This document shows positions 11,817-20,999 of a DNA stretch of 64,000 nt, one piece after another; within the stretch, counting starts at the first letter, position 1; each line of letters opens with the position of its first letter. This DNA comes from Heliopora coerulea (taxonomy: Eukaryota; Cnidaria; Anthozoa; Scleralcyonacea; Helioporidae), in contig JASJOG010000658.1 in NCBI GenBank assembly GCA_030142905.1, forward strand, positions 1 through 64,000. Reading direction: 5' to 3'. A model generated the notes under the pieces. The model ran no database searches, was not told the DNA's origin, and saw only the letters and a list, made by a program, of their open reading frames with translations. The position numbers and the translations under genes were made by a program.

Positions 11817-14800
11817 CAGGGTTCGTACCCTTTTTCAGAAGCAATTTTCTAGGACTTTTCCAGGACTTTTCCAAGCTTCAGAATAATTTTTCCAGGACTA
11901 CACAATTCAACTTAACCCTTTCACTTTTAGATGTAACAAATAATTCATTTCTACTTGCAATTTCAACACATTGTCAGACATGCAAATGAGAACAATAAAT
12001 AGAAATTTAAAATATCAAGTACTTTGATTGAACACTGAATTCTCAGAAGTAACATACGAAATCCCTAGCCAATAGTAAGTAGAATTAATATTCACATCTT
12101 GGGATTGAAAGGGTTAATTATTTTTCAGCTGTTGGAGATTTCCATCCAACTGCTCTTCAATGTCTTTCGAAGCTGCCCTTTTTTTCTTGGCAGATCTTCG
12201 CAAACTGTTTGATTTGGCAACCCAAGTAAGATTTCTTGAATCTTCAGCCCTATCAGCAAATTCATCTGCAGTCTTTAAAAGAGCCTCTATATCAGTTTCA
12301 AACTGTCGTTTCTTCTTCTTAAGCACATCGATCTTATCCATTGTCGCCTTTCTTTTAAGCATTTTTTCCTGGGACACTTTAATTCTCTTCTACTCTTCAA
12401 GATAGGAAAGATACTTCTGACGTGCTCCAGCAGATGACATAAGAAGTTGCTTTGAGATTTGTAAATTGGCAAGGCCTCCAACTGATTCAATATGATCATG
12501 AATAATCCTCTGTGCAATGAACGATCTTTCTGACAGGTTCTCAACTGCCACTTCTTTGTTTACACTAAAGCCTCTTTCAACTGTGGCTTGACCATGAGAC
12601 ATTAGCAACAGTAATTCAACCACCCTCCACACTTTCGCCATTTGCTTATCACCAGCCATGTGTTCATACAACAGTGCGTCAACTCTTGAAGAGGGTTCAC
12701 TAGGGTCAAAATCATCAAAGTCAGAATTACCTGCAAATTCATCCGGAAACTGTCCAAACTGATATACCACCTCATCACACTCATCAGCTTTTAATCTGTG
12801 GGCTTCCAAAAGAATTTCAAGAACTCTTTTCATTTTGTTAACACATCCTTCTCTCTCTGATGCCATTAGCCTTGGATCCAGACAAGACATATTTCTTACC
12901 AGTCGATAATTTATTGGTGTTTTGTCAAGCAGTTTAGAAGCTGTTTTCGCAAGAAAATCTTTACATTCCATTCTGAATTGAAGAACTTGCCTTTCACTCA
13001 ATTTAGCAGACTTTTCTTTCAGCATCTGTTGTGCCACAAAGCCAACATCAACTTTCTGGTAGTCTAAATGCTGTTCTTTATCAGCAGGCTTCAACTTCAG
13101 GATCTTCAAAGGAGATGTTGCCTCAGTCACAAGTTCACCCTTGATAAACCTATTAAGCAATGATTTCAACAAAATGTACAAACTAGTACTCATGAATGGC
13201 AGCATGGGTTTATCGGTCTGAAATGCTGTGAGAAAAGGATTGATCTGTTTCGCCACTGACGTTAAGAAGGCGATCTTTGCAGGCATCAAGGGATCACAGC
13301 AACTACTGCTGATGGTCTCATAAGATTTGGATTTGGGATCACTAACTTTCTTTGTTTTAACAGCATTAACATATTTCACAATATGAGGCCACACGTCAAG
13401 TGCTCGCTCGGCAACTGACTCATTCTCCAGCCACCGTGCTGGCAGAATTTCAGGGGGAATACACTGTAACCAGTTACTTTAATGTAGTCTTCTCTTCGAG
13501 CTGGACTGTCTTTAAACAGCCAGTAAAGACTTGAAAGAGTTTTCTGCACCATCCATCCAGCTGCATCACAACCATCCTTAAAAGCTCCATGCACAATATG
13601 TGTACCACAACTGCCTGTGTTAAGGAGGGTGCAACTGTAACCACTCTTCAATTCTTGCTCTACCATTTCATAAAATTTCCAGTTCACCTTGGGCCCATCC
13701 ATAGAGAGTTGGATTAAATTTCTACAGCTCAAGTCCTCTTTGCAGGAATGAAACTTTTCAAGCATATCTTCTGCACTGGCATGCCCAAGAAATTGTGAAT
13801 CATAATAGCGAGTTTCAACTTTGTCATGATTCCAAACGCGAACATGGAAATCCATCTGCTTCTTTTGCAGTTCATGATTCAAACTTTTATCAAACAAAAG
13901 CACATACCATTTGAAGATTTGACTTTCTCCTTCAGAAGATTTTTGAAATATCGTGCAATACCAAAGCAAGAAAGGTAAGAGGCCTTTTTCTCCTCACAGG
14001 TAAATTTCTTCGCGATGTCACTGTCTGGAAACATTTGCTGCACTAAGAAGTTTATATCTGCATAGGAATTATAGGAATAATGACTGCTATTCACCTTTAG
14101 CGCCCACCAAATTTCAGCAGTTAAGGTATCATTCCTTGTCACGAACCCCGACATACCTGCTGTTGTACTAGCGCCACTACTTGATACAGTCAAAGAAGAG
14201 TTACTTCTTTCAGTTGCTGTTCGAGGGGCAGCGGAAGAGCAGTTCGAGAAAAGGTTTCTTATGTCGCCGATTGTATTTCTTTGTTGCGTTTCCATAAGAT
14301 AAATATGCTTGTTTCCCTTTTCATGGCTTTTCAACGCCGATTCTCCCATGTTTGATACATCAAAAGCCTTCATACAAACTTTGCACTTTGCTTTAAACTT
14401 GTCCACATCACGTCCCAGCCACAATTTATAGGAAGAGTTTTCTAACCATCGGTCACTAAACAAGCATTTCCCAGGCATATTTCAGAATAAAAACGTTAAA
14501 AACTAAAGACGCCCATTCACTGATTAGATGTTACAAAATCGCGCATGTATCAAGGTTACTACTGCGCATGAGTTTGTCATGATACATGAGCCTTCGATCA
14601 TTTGTTATACTCGAGCCTGCGTGTTATCTAGTCAGTGACAAAATCAGAGGGGACTTTGTACTGAGAAAAAAACTAGGAAAAAACACGAAAGAGAAATATT
14701 TATGCCGTCAAAACCATAAACGCATGCGTTATAATAATACTCAAAAGAGTTTGCTCATTTGGTTTAGGGAAAACTTCATTACTTTATTCAGTTTAACAGA

Positions 14801-14912
14801 TTTCCAGGACTTTCTAGGACCAGCAGTATTTTTTCAGGACTTTCCAGTCCTGGAAAATGTGACAATAAAATTCCAGGACTTTCCAAGATTTCCAGGACCC
14901 GTACGAACCCTG
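11817..14912 (-). mobile_element. hAT-like transposon with CAGGGTTCGTAC termini
   Basis: The left end CAGGGTTCGTACCC and the right end (complement) CAGGGTTCGTACGGGTCC form TIRs, followed on both sides by CCAGGACTTT repeats. The flanking target sequence is TATTTA at 11811-11816 and again at 14913-14918. The interrupted LINE frame confirms that the overlap is 6 bp, not the common hAT value of 8. The element is 3096 bp with one decayed transposase on the minus strand. Confidence 0.85.
12114..14478 (-). pseudogene. hAT-like transposase with BED-like finger and coiled-coil tail
   Basis: From the N-terminus at 14478 there is a DNA-binding module (CKVCMKAF...ALKSHEKGNKH, a C2H2/BED-like finger). 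A central region with QLSMDGPKVNWKFYE and the C-terminal motif HGQATVERGFSVNKE, the hAT dimerisation signature, follow. Frame changes are needed near 13905 (around SSNG/YVLLF) and near 13440 (before RWLENESVAERA). After SYLEE there is an in-frame TAG at about 12390. The same frame then continues to 12114 as a lysine-rich coiled coil (RKATMDKIDVLKKKKRQFE). A Ser-rich linker precedes the central region. The product is dead; the family is a hAT-related group seen widely in cnidarian genomes. Confidence 0.8.
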
Positions 14913-15787
14913 TATTTAATAAGATTGTAAACGATCCGGGACATGTTTTACAAGAACTACTTCCTGAAAAGAGACAGAGGATTTTAAGAGATCGAGATCA
15001 TCCGTTTATTCTTCCAAAAGTTACAACTGAAAGATTTAAACGATCTTTTTTAAATAGATGTCTTTTTAATTATTTTTATGAATAATGATGTAAATATAAT
15101 GGTTTGTCACGATTTTAATAATTAGTTCTTCCTTTACTTTTGTAATATTTAGTATCAATATTTGTAAAGTCACACGTATGCTGTGTCTTCATTTGTAAAA
15201 GACTTAATAATATCAAAATAAGATCAAATCGCAAAACTGAAAGATGGACGATAAACCTATGAAAATAAAGTAATAAGCAAATCCCGAAAAAAACCCACCT
15301 TATAAATTAAGTTCGGTAATATCCTGTGATACTTAATTGTGTGTTGTCTCCACATAAAGGCCAATCCACTTGATTACGATACGCTCTTTGTTTTTTATTT
15401 CCTTAATTATGTCGTGCACCCACGGCCGTTTCCGTTGTCTTCGACGTCTCTGACGTAGAAAGAGAAGCGCCGCTACTTGACGAATCTCCGTAATGGAGAG
15501 CTTAGTTCGGGAGGACTTTATTTAAGTTTTCATGCTTGGTCAGAATAAGGGCAATGTATTAAATTACCCGTCGCTCGCATCTGGTGTAGATACAAAATTC
15601 GCTCGCGTCGCGCTCCGTTTTCGTGACGCAAGCATCGCTCGTGTCGTTCGCGTCCGGTGTAGATGCACCTTTAATCGAAAGAAATGTTTAACGATTCTGT
15701 ATCCGATTTACAAGAACTAAAATATTTTTCTTACCATTAATTAATTTGTTCCATAAACCAGATCACTTTTATTCAATGCCTACTTAC

Positions 15788-16450
15788 CTTCACCTTCCAT
15801 TTCCCCCCCTATTGCATCCGGATACAATTTTCTCAGTTCTTCTTTTCGATCCCTGCAGTCAATGAGCTCCGGGCCACTGATAATAAGCCCATACTTAACC
15901 TTTGGTTTAAATTCTTCACCACGTGGGCTCTTCCACCCCACCTTTCCATGGACGAATAGATTGGTTAATCGACGTCGGCACTCCGAGATCACTCCTCGAG
16001 AAATTCTTGCACCATCAGCGTTCATGAAACATGGAGCGTAAGTACCCAACTTAGTCGAAACCAAAACGTCACCCAATTTCTGGTTCTTTTTGTTCATCCC
16101 GAAGCAGACTCCTAGAGAGATGAATGTTTCTGGACGGAGTTGCATAATACTATCTAGACATGCTACTTGTATTCCAAAAAGACCATTAGCTCCTTGGCCT
16201 GATCTCACCAGGGCTACTTTGTTCTCTTCAATTTGACCAAAGAATACCATGCCCAAACTTGTTTTGGAATCTGATGCCAATACTGGTTTTGGTAAAATCG
16301 CGTATGCCGCGCGAAATTCATTGTCGTTAACTACAAGCAGAACGACGTCAATTGGGGTTCTGGTAGCTTCAGACCATTCAGTCGTTACTGGATTCATGTC
16401 TTCGAGTTCGATAACGTCTATGTGCGGAGGAGAGGGAAAGCTGTTTTCAC
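15788..16450 (-). CDS. Nucleoside phosphorylase / MTA-SAH nucleosidase domain, exon 1
   Basis: This is an open exon of about 220 codons with no stops. It ends at a donor GTAAGTAG (15787-15780) after GEMEGEG in phase 1. The likely acceptor is the T-run plus GAAAAG ending at 16451, also phase 1. Sequence upstream of the first ATG (16397) is in frame and reads SPPHIDVIELED, so the ATG need not be the start. PNP/MTAN features are a beta strand PIDVVLLVVNDNEF (equivalent of the N-terminal catalytic Glu region), SGQGANG, SLGVCFGMN, KLGDVLVSTKLGTYAP and GGEMEG (the ribose-binding Met-Glu pair, about 15796-15803). The family cleaves or phosphorolyses nucleosides. In animals and fungi such domains also occur as N-terminal modules of NLR-like proteins. 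Upstream exons are not visible, and retroelement sequence starts by 16545. Confidence 0.85.
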
Positions 16451-16544
16451 CTTTTCAAAAAAAATAAAGTGAAAAAGATTTATAAACTGAGCATATTGGT
16501 GGTTTGTAATCAATTCTATCAGATCAAAAGACAAAGATACGGCA

Positions 16545-16640
16545 ACCATGTTAGTTCTCCTTCGTACGTTCTCCCACTGATCCTTGCAATACTGGTGCAG
16601 ATACGCGGCCAGCATCAGACTGGTATCCACGTTGAATTTT
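16545..16640. repeat. Inverted repeat, left arm, bounding the DIRS-like region
   Basis: This arm (CTTCGTACGTTCTCCCACTG...) is the approximate reverse complement of 19165-19250 (...CAGTAGGAGAAGGTACGAAG). A part is also repeated at 19420-19480 (GGCGCTAAAAATTCAACG). The pair may be degenerate termini of the DIRS-like element or of a smaller element that recombined here. Confidence 0.55.
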
Positions 16641-16671
16641 TAGCGCCTGTGCACTTCGTGAAGTTAGGGAG

Positions 16672-17096
16672 TTGTTTAGTGTTATGAAAGAAGATGTGGA
16701 ATTTGAAAATGGACAGGTCAAGCCACACAAAATTGGTGGAACAAGATGGATAGATTACAAGGTAAAGGCAATGGAAAGGTACATCGACAAATATGGTTTG
16801 TTCTTACAGCATATAGAAAATGTAATCGCTGACACCAAAAAGCAAACAGGCAAGTCTTCACACTCAAGTGTATACGTCGCCAGTTTGAGGAAGGTAGTAC
16901 TTTACTAGACGCTGCTTTCTTCATCGACATTCTTGAGCCAGTGAGACGTTTAAGTTCGGCTACTCAAGATAGTAAAGTCGACATAATTCAAATGGTTACC
17001 TGCATCGACAAGACAAGAGAGAAGTACAAGAGGATGCTTGCTAGACTTAAGAAGCCAGATCAAGTTTGGGAGCTACCGACGGTTAATTCTTTGGTC
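16672..17096 (+). pseudogene. hAT-related transposase fragment (KIAA1586/ZMYM-like)
   Basis: Two adjacent frames (16672-16908, then from 16905) encode the central part of a hAT-type protein: KIGGTRWIDYKVKAMERYIDK, LLDAAFFIDILEPVRRLS and KTREKYKRMLARLKKP. A frame change is needed near 16895. The fragment is joined without a stop to a DIRS-type reverse transcriptase near 17100, so the continuous frame 16941-17468 is a chimera of two unrelated elements. It has no termini of its own. Confidence 0.75.
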
Positions 17097-17102
17097 AGTA
17101 AA

Positions 17103-17468
17103 CTAAGCAGCGAGGAAACTTACACCTTCGACAACGTAAAGTACAAATTTCAGTGCCTAACATTCGGACTCTCATCAGTCCCGCGGACATTCACCAAAGT
17201 TTTCAAACCCGTGATTGCTTTGGTGGGGAAACGGGGACTACGAGTGATTATCTACCTCGACGACCTATTGTTGATAGATCAGGAAAAAAAGGAACTAACT
17301 CAATCATTCAACAAAGTATGCCTACTGTTCAGCGACCTGGGCTTCATCATCAAGAAAGAAAAATGCTCAACGACGCCACTCCAATCCATGGTCTTCCTCG
17401 GTCCCCTTTTGCTCTCGATCAACACTTCAGTGGAAGTACCTCACACAAAATTGCAGGGCTTGCTATGA
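17103..17468 (+). pseudogene. DIRS reverse transcriptase domain
   Basis: The sequence reads YKFQCLTFGLSSVPRTFTK, then IIYLDDLLLID with the catalytic YLDD, then LGFIIKKEKC and FLG. This palm-region order is typical of DIRS/Ty3-type reverse transcriptases. Only the palm part is present. The frame closes at 17468 and related residues appear in another frame at 17470-17535. Confidence 0.85.
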
Positions 17469-17539
17469 AAAGCCCAGACATTGAACGAGGAAAAAAGTGG
17501 ACCATCCAGGAACTCTCATCTATACTTGGGTGAGTGACT

Positions 17540-18040
17540 CAAGTGTCCAAAATAGGATTGACAATTGCACCTCTTCACTACAGAGCATTGTAACAACAAA
17601 TCACGGCAGTTCACCAATACGGAGTTCTGGCTCGGAAAAACTGATCAACTTGACCTCGGAAGCATTAGCAGACCTATAGTGGTGGACATCCCTAAACTGT
17701 TGGACGAAAACAGCACTCCGATAGTCGAACCAACATGCTGCATTACAATGCAAACAGACGCCTCCTTCCTGGGTTGGGGAGCACTTTGTCAAGGCTCGAG
17801 GACAGAGGGACACTGGAACAAAGACGAGAGATAAACTCACATCAATCTTTTGGAACTCAAGGTGGCTTACTTTGTCATTCAGTCATATATGAACATCTGT
17901 TCACTAACAGGGAGTCACGTTCTCCTACAAATGGACAACTCAACGGCGGTAGCCTACATCAAGAAACGAGGAGGAACCAAATCAAACCAACTAACTCAAA
18001 TAGCCTGGGACATATGGGACCTGTGTCAATCATAGACTAT
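17540..18040 (+). pseudogene. DIRS RNase H-like domain
   Basis: 17565-17834 contains TDASFLGWGALCQG with the RNase H Asp. A stop at 17832-17834 interrupts. The next piece, 17850-18035, continues in the same frame with LELKVAYFVIQSYMN and the second acidic patch LQMDNSTAVAYIKKRGG. Removing a stop would restore a single domain. The product is inactive as it stands. Confidence 0.75.
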
Positions 18041-18484
18041 AACCCTGTTTACACAACACCTTTCCGGAACCTAGAATACCGAAGCGGATGCAGAATCGAG
18101 ACATCTGAACGACAGACCAGAATCGACGTTGGCAAACAACTGTTTGCCAACGTCCAGAAACGTTACTTCACACCCCAAGTCGATGTATTCCTTATGTACA
18201 TGTGTCCCGTCGTCCGGATCCTAGAGCAATAGTGGTAGATGCGTTCTCACTGAAGTGGAGTCAGAGAAAAACCTGGAAGGCACTTGGAAATCCTGGGCTA
18301 GTTAGTGTGCTGAAAGGAATAAATGTCCATTTTGAACGCCCGTGACTGATAGTCTGGAGTTTCTTATATCCCAGTTTCGAGAATGAAACTTGGCGTACCG
18401 GACAGTCGGAGTGTACAGATCATGTATATCTAAGTTCCACGACCTAGTTGATGGACATCCAGTCGGAGATATGCCGATAAAATA

Positions 18485-19120
18485 TTGAGATTCGTCAAAG
18501 GAATTTCTGAATTACACCCACCAAAACCCAAAGTATCCACTACCTGGTCTGTCGGCAAGGTAGTTGACTTCCTTCAAGAAATTGGTCCGATTGAAAGTAT
18601 ATCGCTTCAGGATCTCTCCTTAAAGTTGGCTATGTTATTGGCTCTAACATCTGCAGCTCGAATGCATGAGCTGATAGCATTAGCCAAGGTTGACGTTACT
18701 GTGAAAAAGGAGAATCTGTGATTTCTTCTTTTCGACACGTCAAGAGTTCCAGGCCAAACTATCCAGGGAGAGAAATAGCCCTCTTAGCCTACACGGACGA
18801 CGCCAGAATGTGTCGTACAGTGTATACAATACGTCAAACGAACGGATGACATTAGACAAAATGAACAACAACTTATTTCATACGAAGCACCGCACAAGGC
18901 AATTGGCAGCCAGACACTTTCGAGATGGTTGCGTACAATCCTTACTCGAGCAGGAGTTTCCAAGGAATACACAGGGCAGTCGACAAGGTCAACATCGACA
19001 TCCGAAGAAGCAAAATCAGATCTACTAATAGAAGTTATTCTTGAGACAGCCGACTGGTCGTCAGCAAACGTTTTCAGAAATCATTATTATAGGCAGCCGG
19101 AAGGGACATTTACAAATATT
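18485..19120 (+). pseudogene. DIRS tyrosine recombinase domain
   Basis: 18485-18721 encodes the core segment with LSLKLAMLLALTSAARMHEL, where the family's first catalytic Arg lies. After several stops, 18870-19115 encodes SRWLRTILTRAGVS, then QSTRSTSTSE and a terminal ETADWSSANVFRNHYYR. The H-x-x-R motif normally reads HSTR; here His is replaced by Gln. This and the stops show that the recombinase is not functional. Confidence 0.75.
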
Positions 19121-19164
19121 GTTTTAAAATTAGCTAAATATAATGATTAAACAAAGTTAATATT

Positions 19165-19600
19165 TACGTTATGATACCAGCAGTGTGGTAGTAAGGCTTC
19201 GTAATCAGCACCAGTATTGCGAGTATCAGTAGGAGAAGGTACGAAGGATAAATTAAATTTCCTTGGTGGGTATTCTTCTGACACGGAGATGTAGTTTTCC
19301 TATGACCTTGGAAGACTGATACGAGCAATACTGGATCCCCACCTTGTGGAAAATTCTTTGCCACCCCACCCTCATTTTCTTACAACAACACCTCAGCTTG
19401 CACTCCAGCAGAGGATAAAAGCTCGCAGGCGCTAAAAATTCAACGCGGGTACCAGTCCACTGCTGGCTGCGGATCTGCAACAGTGAACTCAATTTCCATA
19501 TCTGGAATGCTAACTGTCCAACGAAAAGTGAAGCCAAGATGGCCGCCCATGGAAGCCAATTTTGGACGGCAGGTTCAGTCCTCTACGCGAGCTTGTACGT
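19165..19600. repeat. Inverted-repeat cluster, right of the DIRS relic
   Basis: 19165-19250 is inverted relative to 16545-16640. 19250-19325 is inverted relative to 20845-20930 (core CAGTATTGCTCGTATCRGTC). 19480-19600 is inverted relative to 20690-20840 (GAACTCAATTTCCATATCTG, then a segment around AAGWGGCCGC). The same core motif occurs in direct orientation at 22980-23095 and 44590-44700. This looks like remnants of one repeated family rather than a gene. Confidence 0.6.
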
Positions 19601-20041
19601 CGGTTTTAGTCTCCCACGTGACTTTTTACATTTTCTGACAAGTTTTCTTTCGAAATACACCCGAAACATGTCTTCAAAATATAGAAATAAGCTTAAGAAT
19701 TTTAAATATACTTCGACGAAGTCAAACCGAGTAACAGGTTACATATTTTCACTAAAATAAATTACCAAATATACGAGAAACCTGATAAAATGATCTCGAA
19801 AAGTTACTTGAAGAAACTACTGAGTGTACGCCTTTTTTTTACCGTTAGTTTACCATCTTCAGACAATTCAGTACACACACTTCTTAGGCGATACGGCAAT
19901 AATGAATCCTTTTAAAAACTTGATTATGTAAAATTGGTCAAGTAGTATTTCTAGTCAATGATGTTATTGTGGTAGCTTGGTAGATTATAATGTTCTTAAT
20001 ACGTACGCTCTCAAGCTATTCTCTCAGAAAAACTTTTCTGA

Positions 20042-20113
20042 GTCCCTGACGGGAATCGAACCCGTAACCTTCTGATCGCCGGTGAGATGCTCTAACCATT
20101 GAGCTACACAGAC
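20042..20113 (-). tRNA. tRNA-like unit, nominal anticodon GGC, probably non-functional
   Basis: A 72 nt cloverleaf can be drawn: D arm TAGCTCAATGGTTAGAGC and T arm ACGGGTTCGATTCCCGT. The anticodon stem has one mismatch and the acceptor has one mismatch. The anticodon loop reads CCGGCGA, so position 33 is C rather than the near-universal U. The leader TCTGA pairs with the trailer TCAGA beyond the acceptor stem. It is likely a tRNA-derived repeat rather than a working tRNA gene. Confidence 0.5.
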
Positions 20114-20216
20114 TCAGATGGTGAGCGAAGGTTACATTTGTGAACTGGTTCGTATGGATGGTAGACATATGTACTTGCCAGTCTGCGAGTCTCAATATGT
20201 CGTCTCTTATTACAGT

Positions 20217-20288
20217 ACTAGTGTAGCTCAATGGTTAGAGCATCTCACCGGCGATCAGAAGGTTAGGGGTTCGATTCCCGTCAGGGAC
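20217..20288 (+). tRNA. tRNA-like unit, degenerate acceptor
   Basis: This carries the same D arm and anticodon arm as its neighbours. The acceptor 5' strand (ACTAGTG) no longer pairs with CAGGGAC, and the T stem has a C-to-G change. It is a pseudo-tRNA within the palindromic insertion. Confidence 0.5.
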
Positions 20289-20483
20289 TCAGAAACGTTT
20301 TTCTGAGAGAATAGCTTGAGAGCGTACGTATTAAGAACATTATAATCTACCAAGCTACCACAATAACATCATTGACTAGTACTGTAATACGAGACGACAT
20401 ATTGAGACTCGCAGACTGGCAAGTACATATGTCTACCATCCATACGAACCAGTTCACAAATGTAACCTTCGCTCACCATCTGA

Positions 20484-20555
20484 GTCTGTGTAGCTCAATG
20501 GTTAGAGCATCTCACCGGCGATCAGAAGGTTACGGGTTCGATTCCCGTCAGGGAC
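20484..20555 (+). tRNA. tRNA-like unit, nominal anticodon GGC
   Basis: This is identical to the minus-strand unit at 20042-20113 in reverse complement. It has intact D and T arms and an acceptor GTCTGTG/CAGGGAC with one mismatch. The loop position 33 is C. See the insertion entry for context. Confidence 0.5.
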
Positions 20556-20939
20556 TCAGAAAAGTTTTTCTGAGAGAATAGCTTGAGAGCGTACGTATTA
20601 AGAAAGTAGTATTTCGTCTAAACGCTTTTTCCATGGTTGGGAATGTTTTCGAAGCCGAACCAAACAAAAACTAAACATTAAAGTCGTGTAAAGGACTGGA
20701 ACTGACGTACAAGACCGCCAAGAGGACTGAATCTGGCGTCCAAAATTTCCCTCCATGAGCGGCCACCTTAGCTTCACTTTTTGCCCGAGCGAATGACTGG
20801 GAGTTAGCATACCAGATATGGAAATTGAGTTCACTGATCTGCACTAGTATTGCTCGTATCGGTCTTCGAAGGTCCTCGGAGAGCTACATATCTCCGTTAG
20901 GTGAGTACCGTCCGAGGAAATTTAATTTCCGCATGCAAT

Positions 20940-20999
20940 AAGAGTTAATAAAATTCTTTGATGATGGGTCAGAGTTAGGATTAGGGTTATAGTTTGGGT
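20940..20999. repeat. Degenerate telomere-like repeats
   Basis: A short run of GGGTTA/GGATTA variants (GTTAGGATTAGGGTTAT...) lies just after the inverted-repeat cluster. It is too short and irregular to be a telomere and is probably an interstitial relic. Confidence 0.3.

Larger units (their letters stand above)
10976..15085 (+). pseudogene. LINE reverse transcriptase (Jockey/CR1-like), interrupted
   Basis: The coding sequence occupies 10976-11816 and 14919-15085. It starts within the RT domain (DFSKAFDSVPHD) and continues through LPQGTVLGP and the catalytic FADDM. The thumb region ends at ERDIILF near 11815, where a 3.1 kb hAT-like element interrupts the frame. After the element the frame resumes with NKIVNDPGHVLQELLPEKR and reaches the stop at 15083-15085. 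The 5' half (endonuclease and RT start) is missing, as usual for a 5'-truncated LINE. A short AT-rich 3' region follows to about 15240. The host frame makes the hAT-like insertion point exact. Confidence 0.85.
10728..15673. mobile_element. TIR element disrupted by LINE and hAT-like insertions
   Basis: The outer ends are TAAAGGTGCATCT (10728-10740) and its exact complement AGATGCACCTTTA (15661-15673). Further inward, weaker matching is rich in GCGAGCG units on both sides. Taking TA as the target duplication, the inverted ends begin AAGGTGCATCT. The element's own sequence is limited to about 10728-10960 and 15240-15673. The rest is a later LINE (10976-15085) and a hAT-like element inside the LINE. 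The element is non-autonomous as seen, and the superfamily is undetermined. Confidence 0.7.
17103..19130 (+). mobile_element. DIRS-like tyrosine-recombinase retroelement, decayed
   Basis: Reverse transcriptase, RNase H and tyrosine recombinase follow one another on the plus strand in the order typical of DIRS elements. All three are broken by stops and frameshifts. A gag region is not seen; the left end is joined to a hAT fragment. Inverted repeats at 16545-16640 and 19165-19250 may be what remains of the termini. Confidence 0.8.
19952..20603. mobile_element. Insertion of three alternating tRNA-like units
   Basis: A 652 bp insertion is flanked by a perfect 12 bp repeat AAGTAGTATTTC (19940-19951 and 20604-20615). 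It consists of three tRNA-like units in minus, plus, plus orientation. 19955-20215 is largely the reverse complement of 20280-20603, so the strand can fold into long hairpins. Each tRNA-like part is followed by TTTTTCTGAGAGAATAGCTTGAGAGCGTACGTATT or its complement (given in pieces here: TTTTTCTGAGAGAA, TAGCTTGAGAGC, GTACGTATT). I see no A-rich tail. Confidence 0.7.

Noticed and set aside
12160..12405. Plus-strand Ser/Ala/Leu-rich frame
   Set aside because: It is antisense to the coiled-coil tail of the hAT-like transposase.
20372..20581. Open frame containing SSMVRASHRRSEGYGFDSRQG
   Set aside because: This is the known artefact of translating a tRNA-like sequence; the DNA is a tRNA-derived repeat.
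20940..20999. Telomere or chromosome end
   Set aside because: Only a few degenerate GGGTTA-like units, internal to the window.
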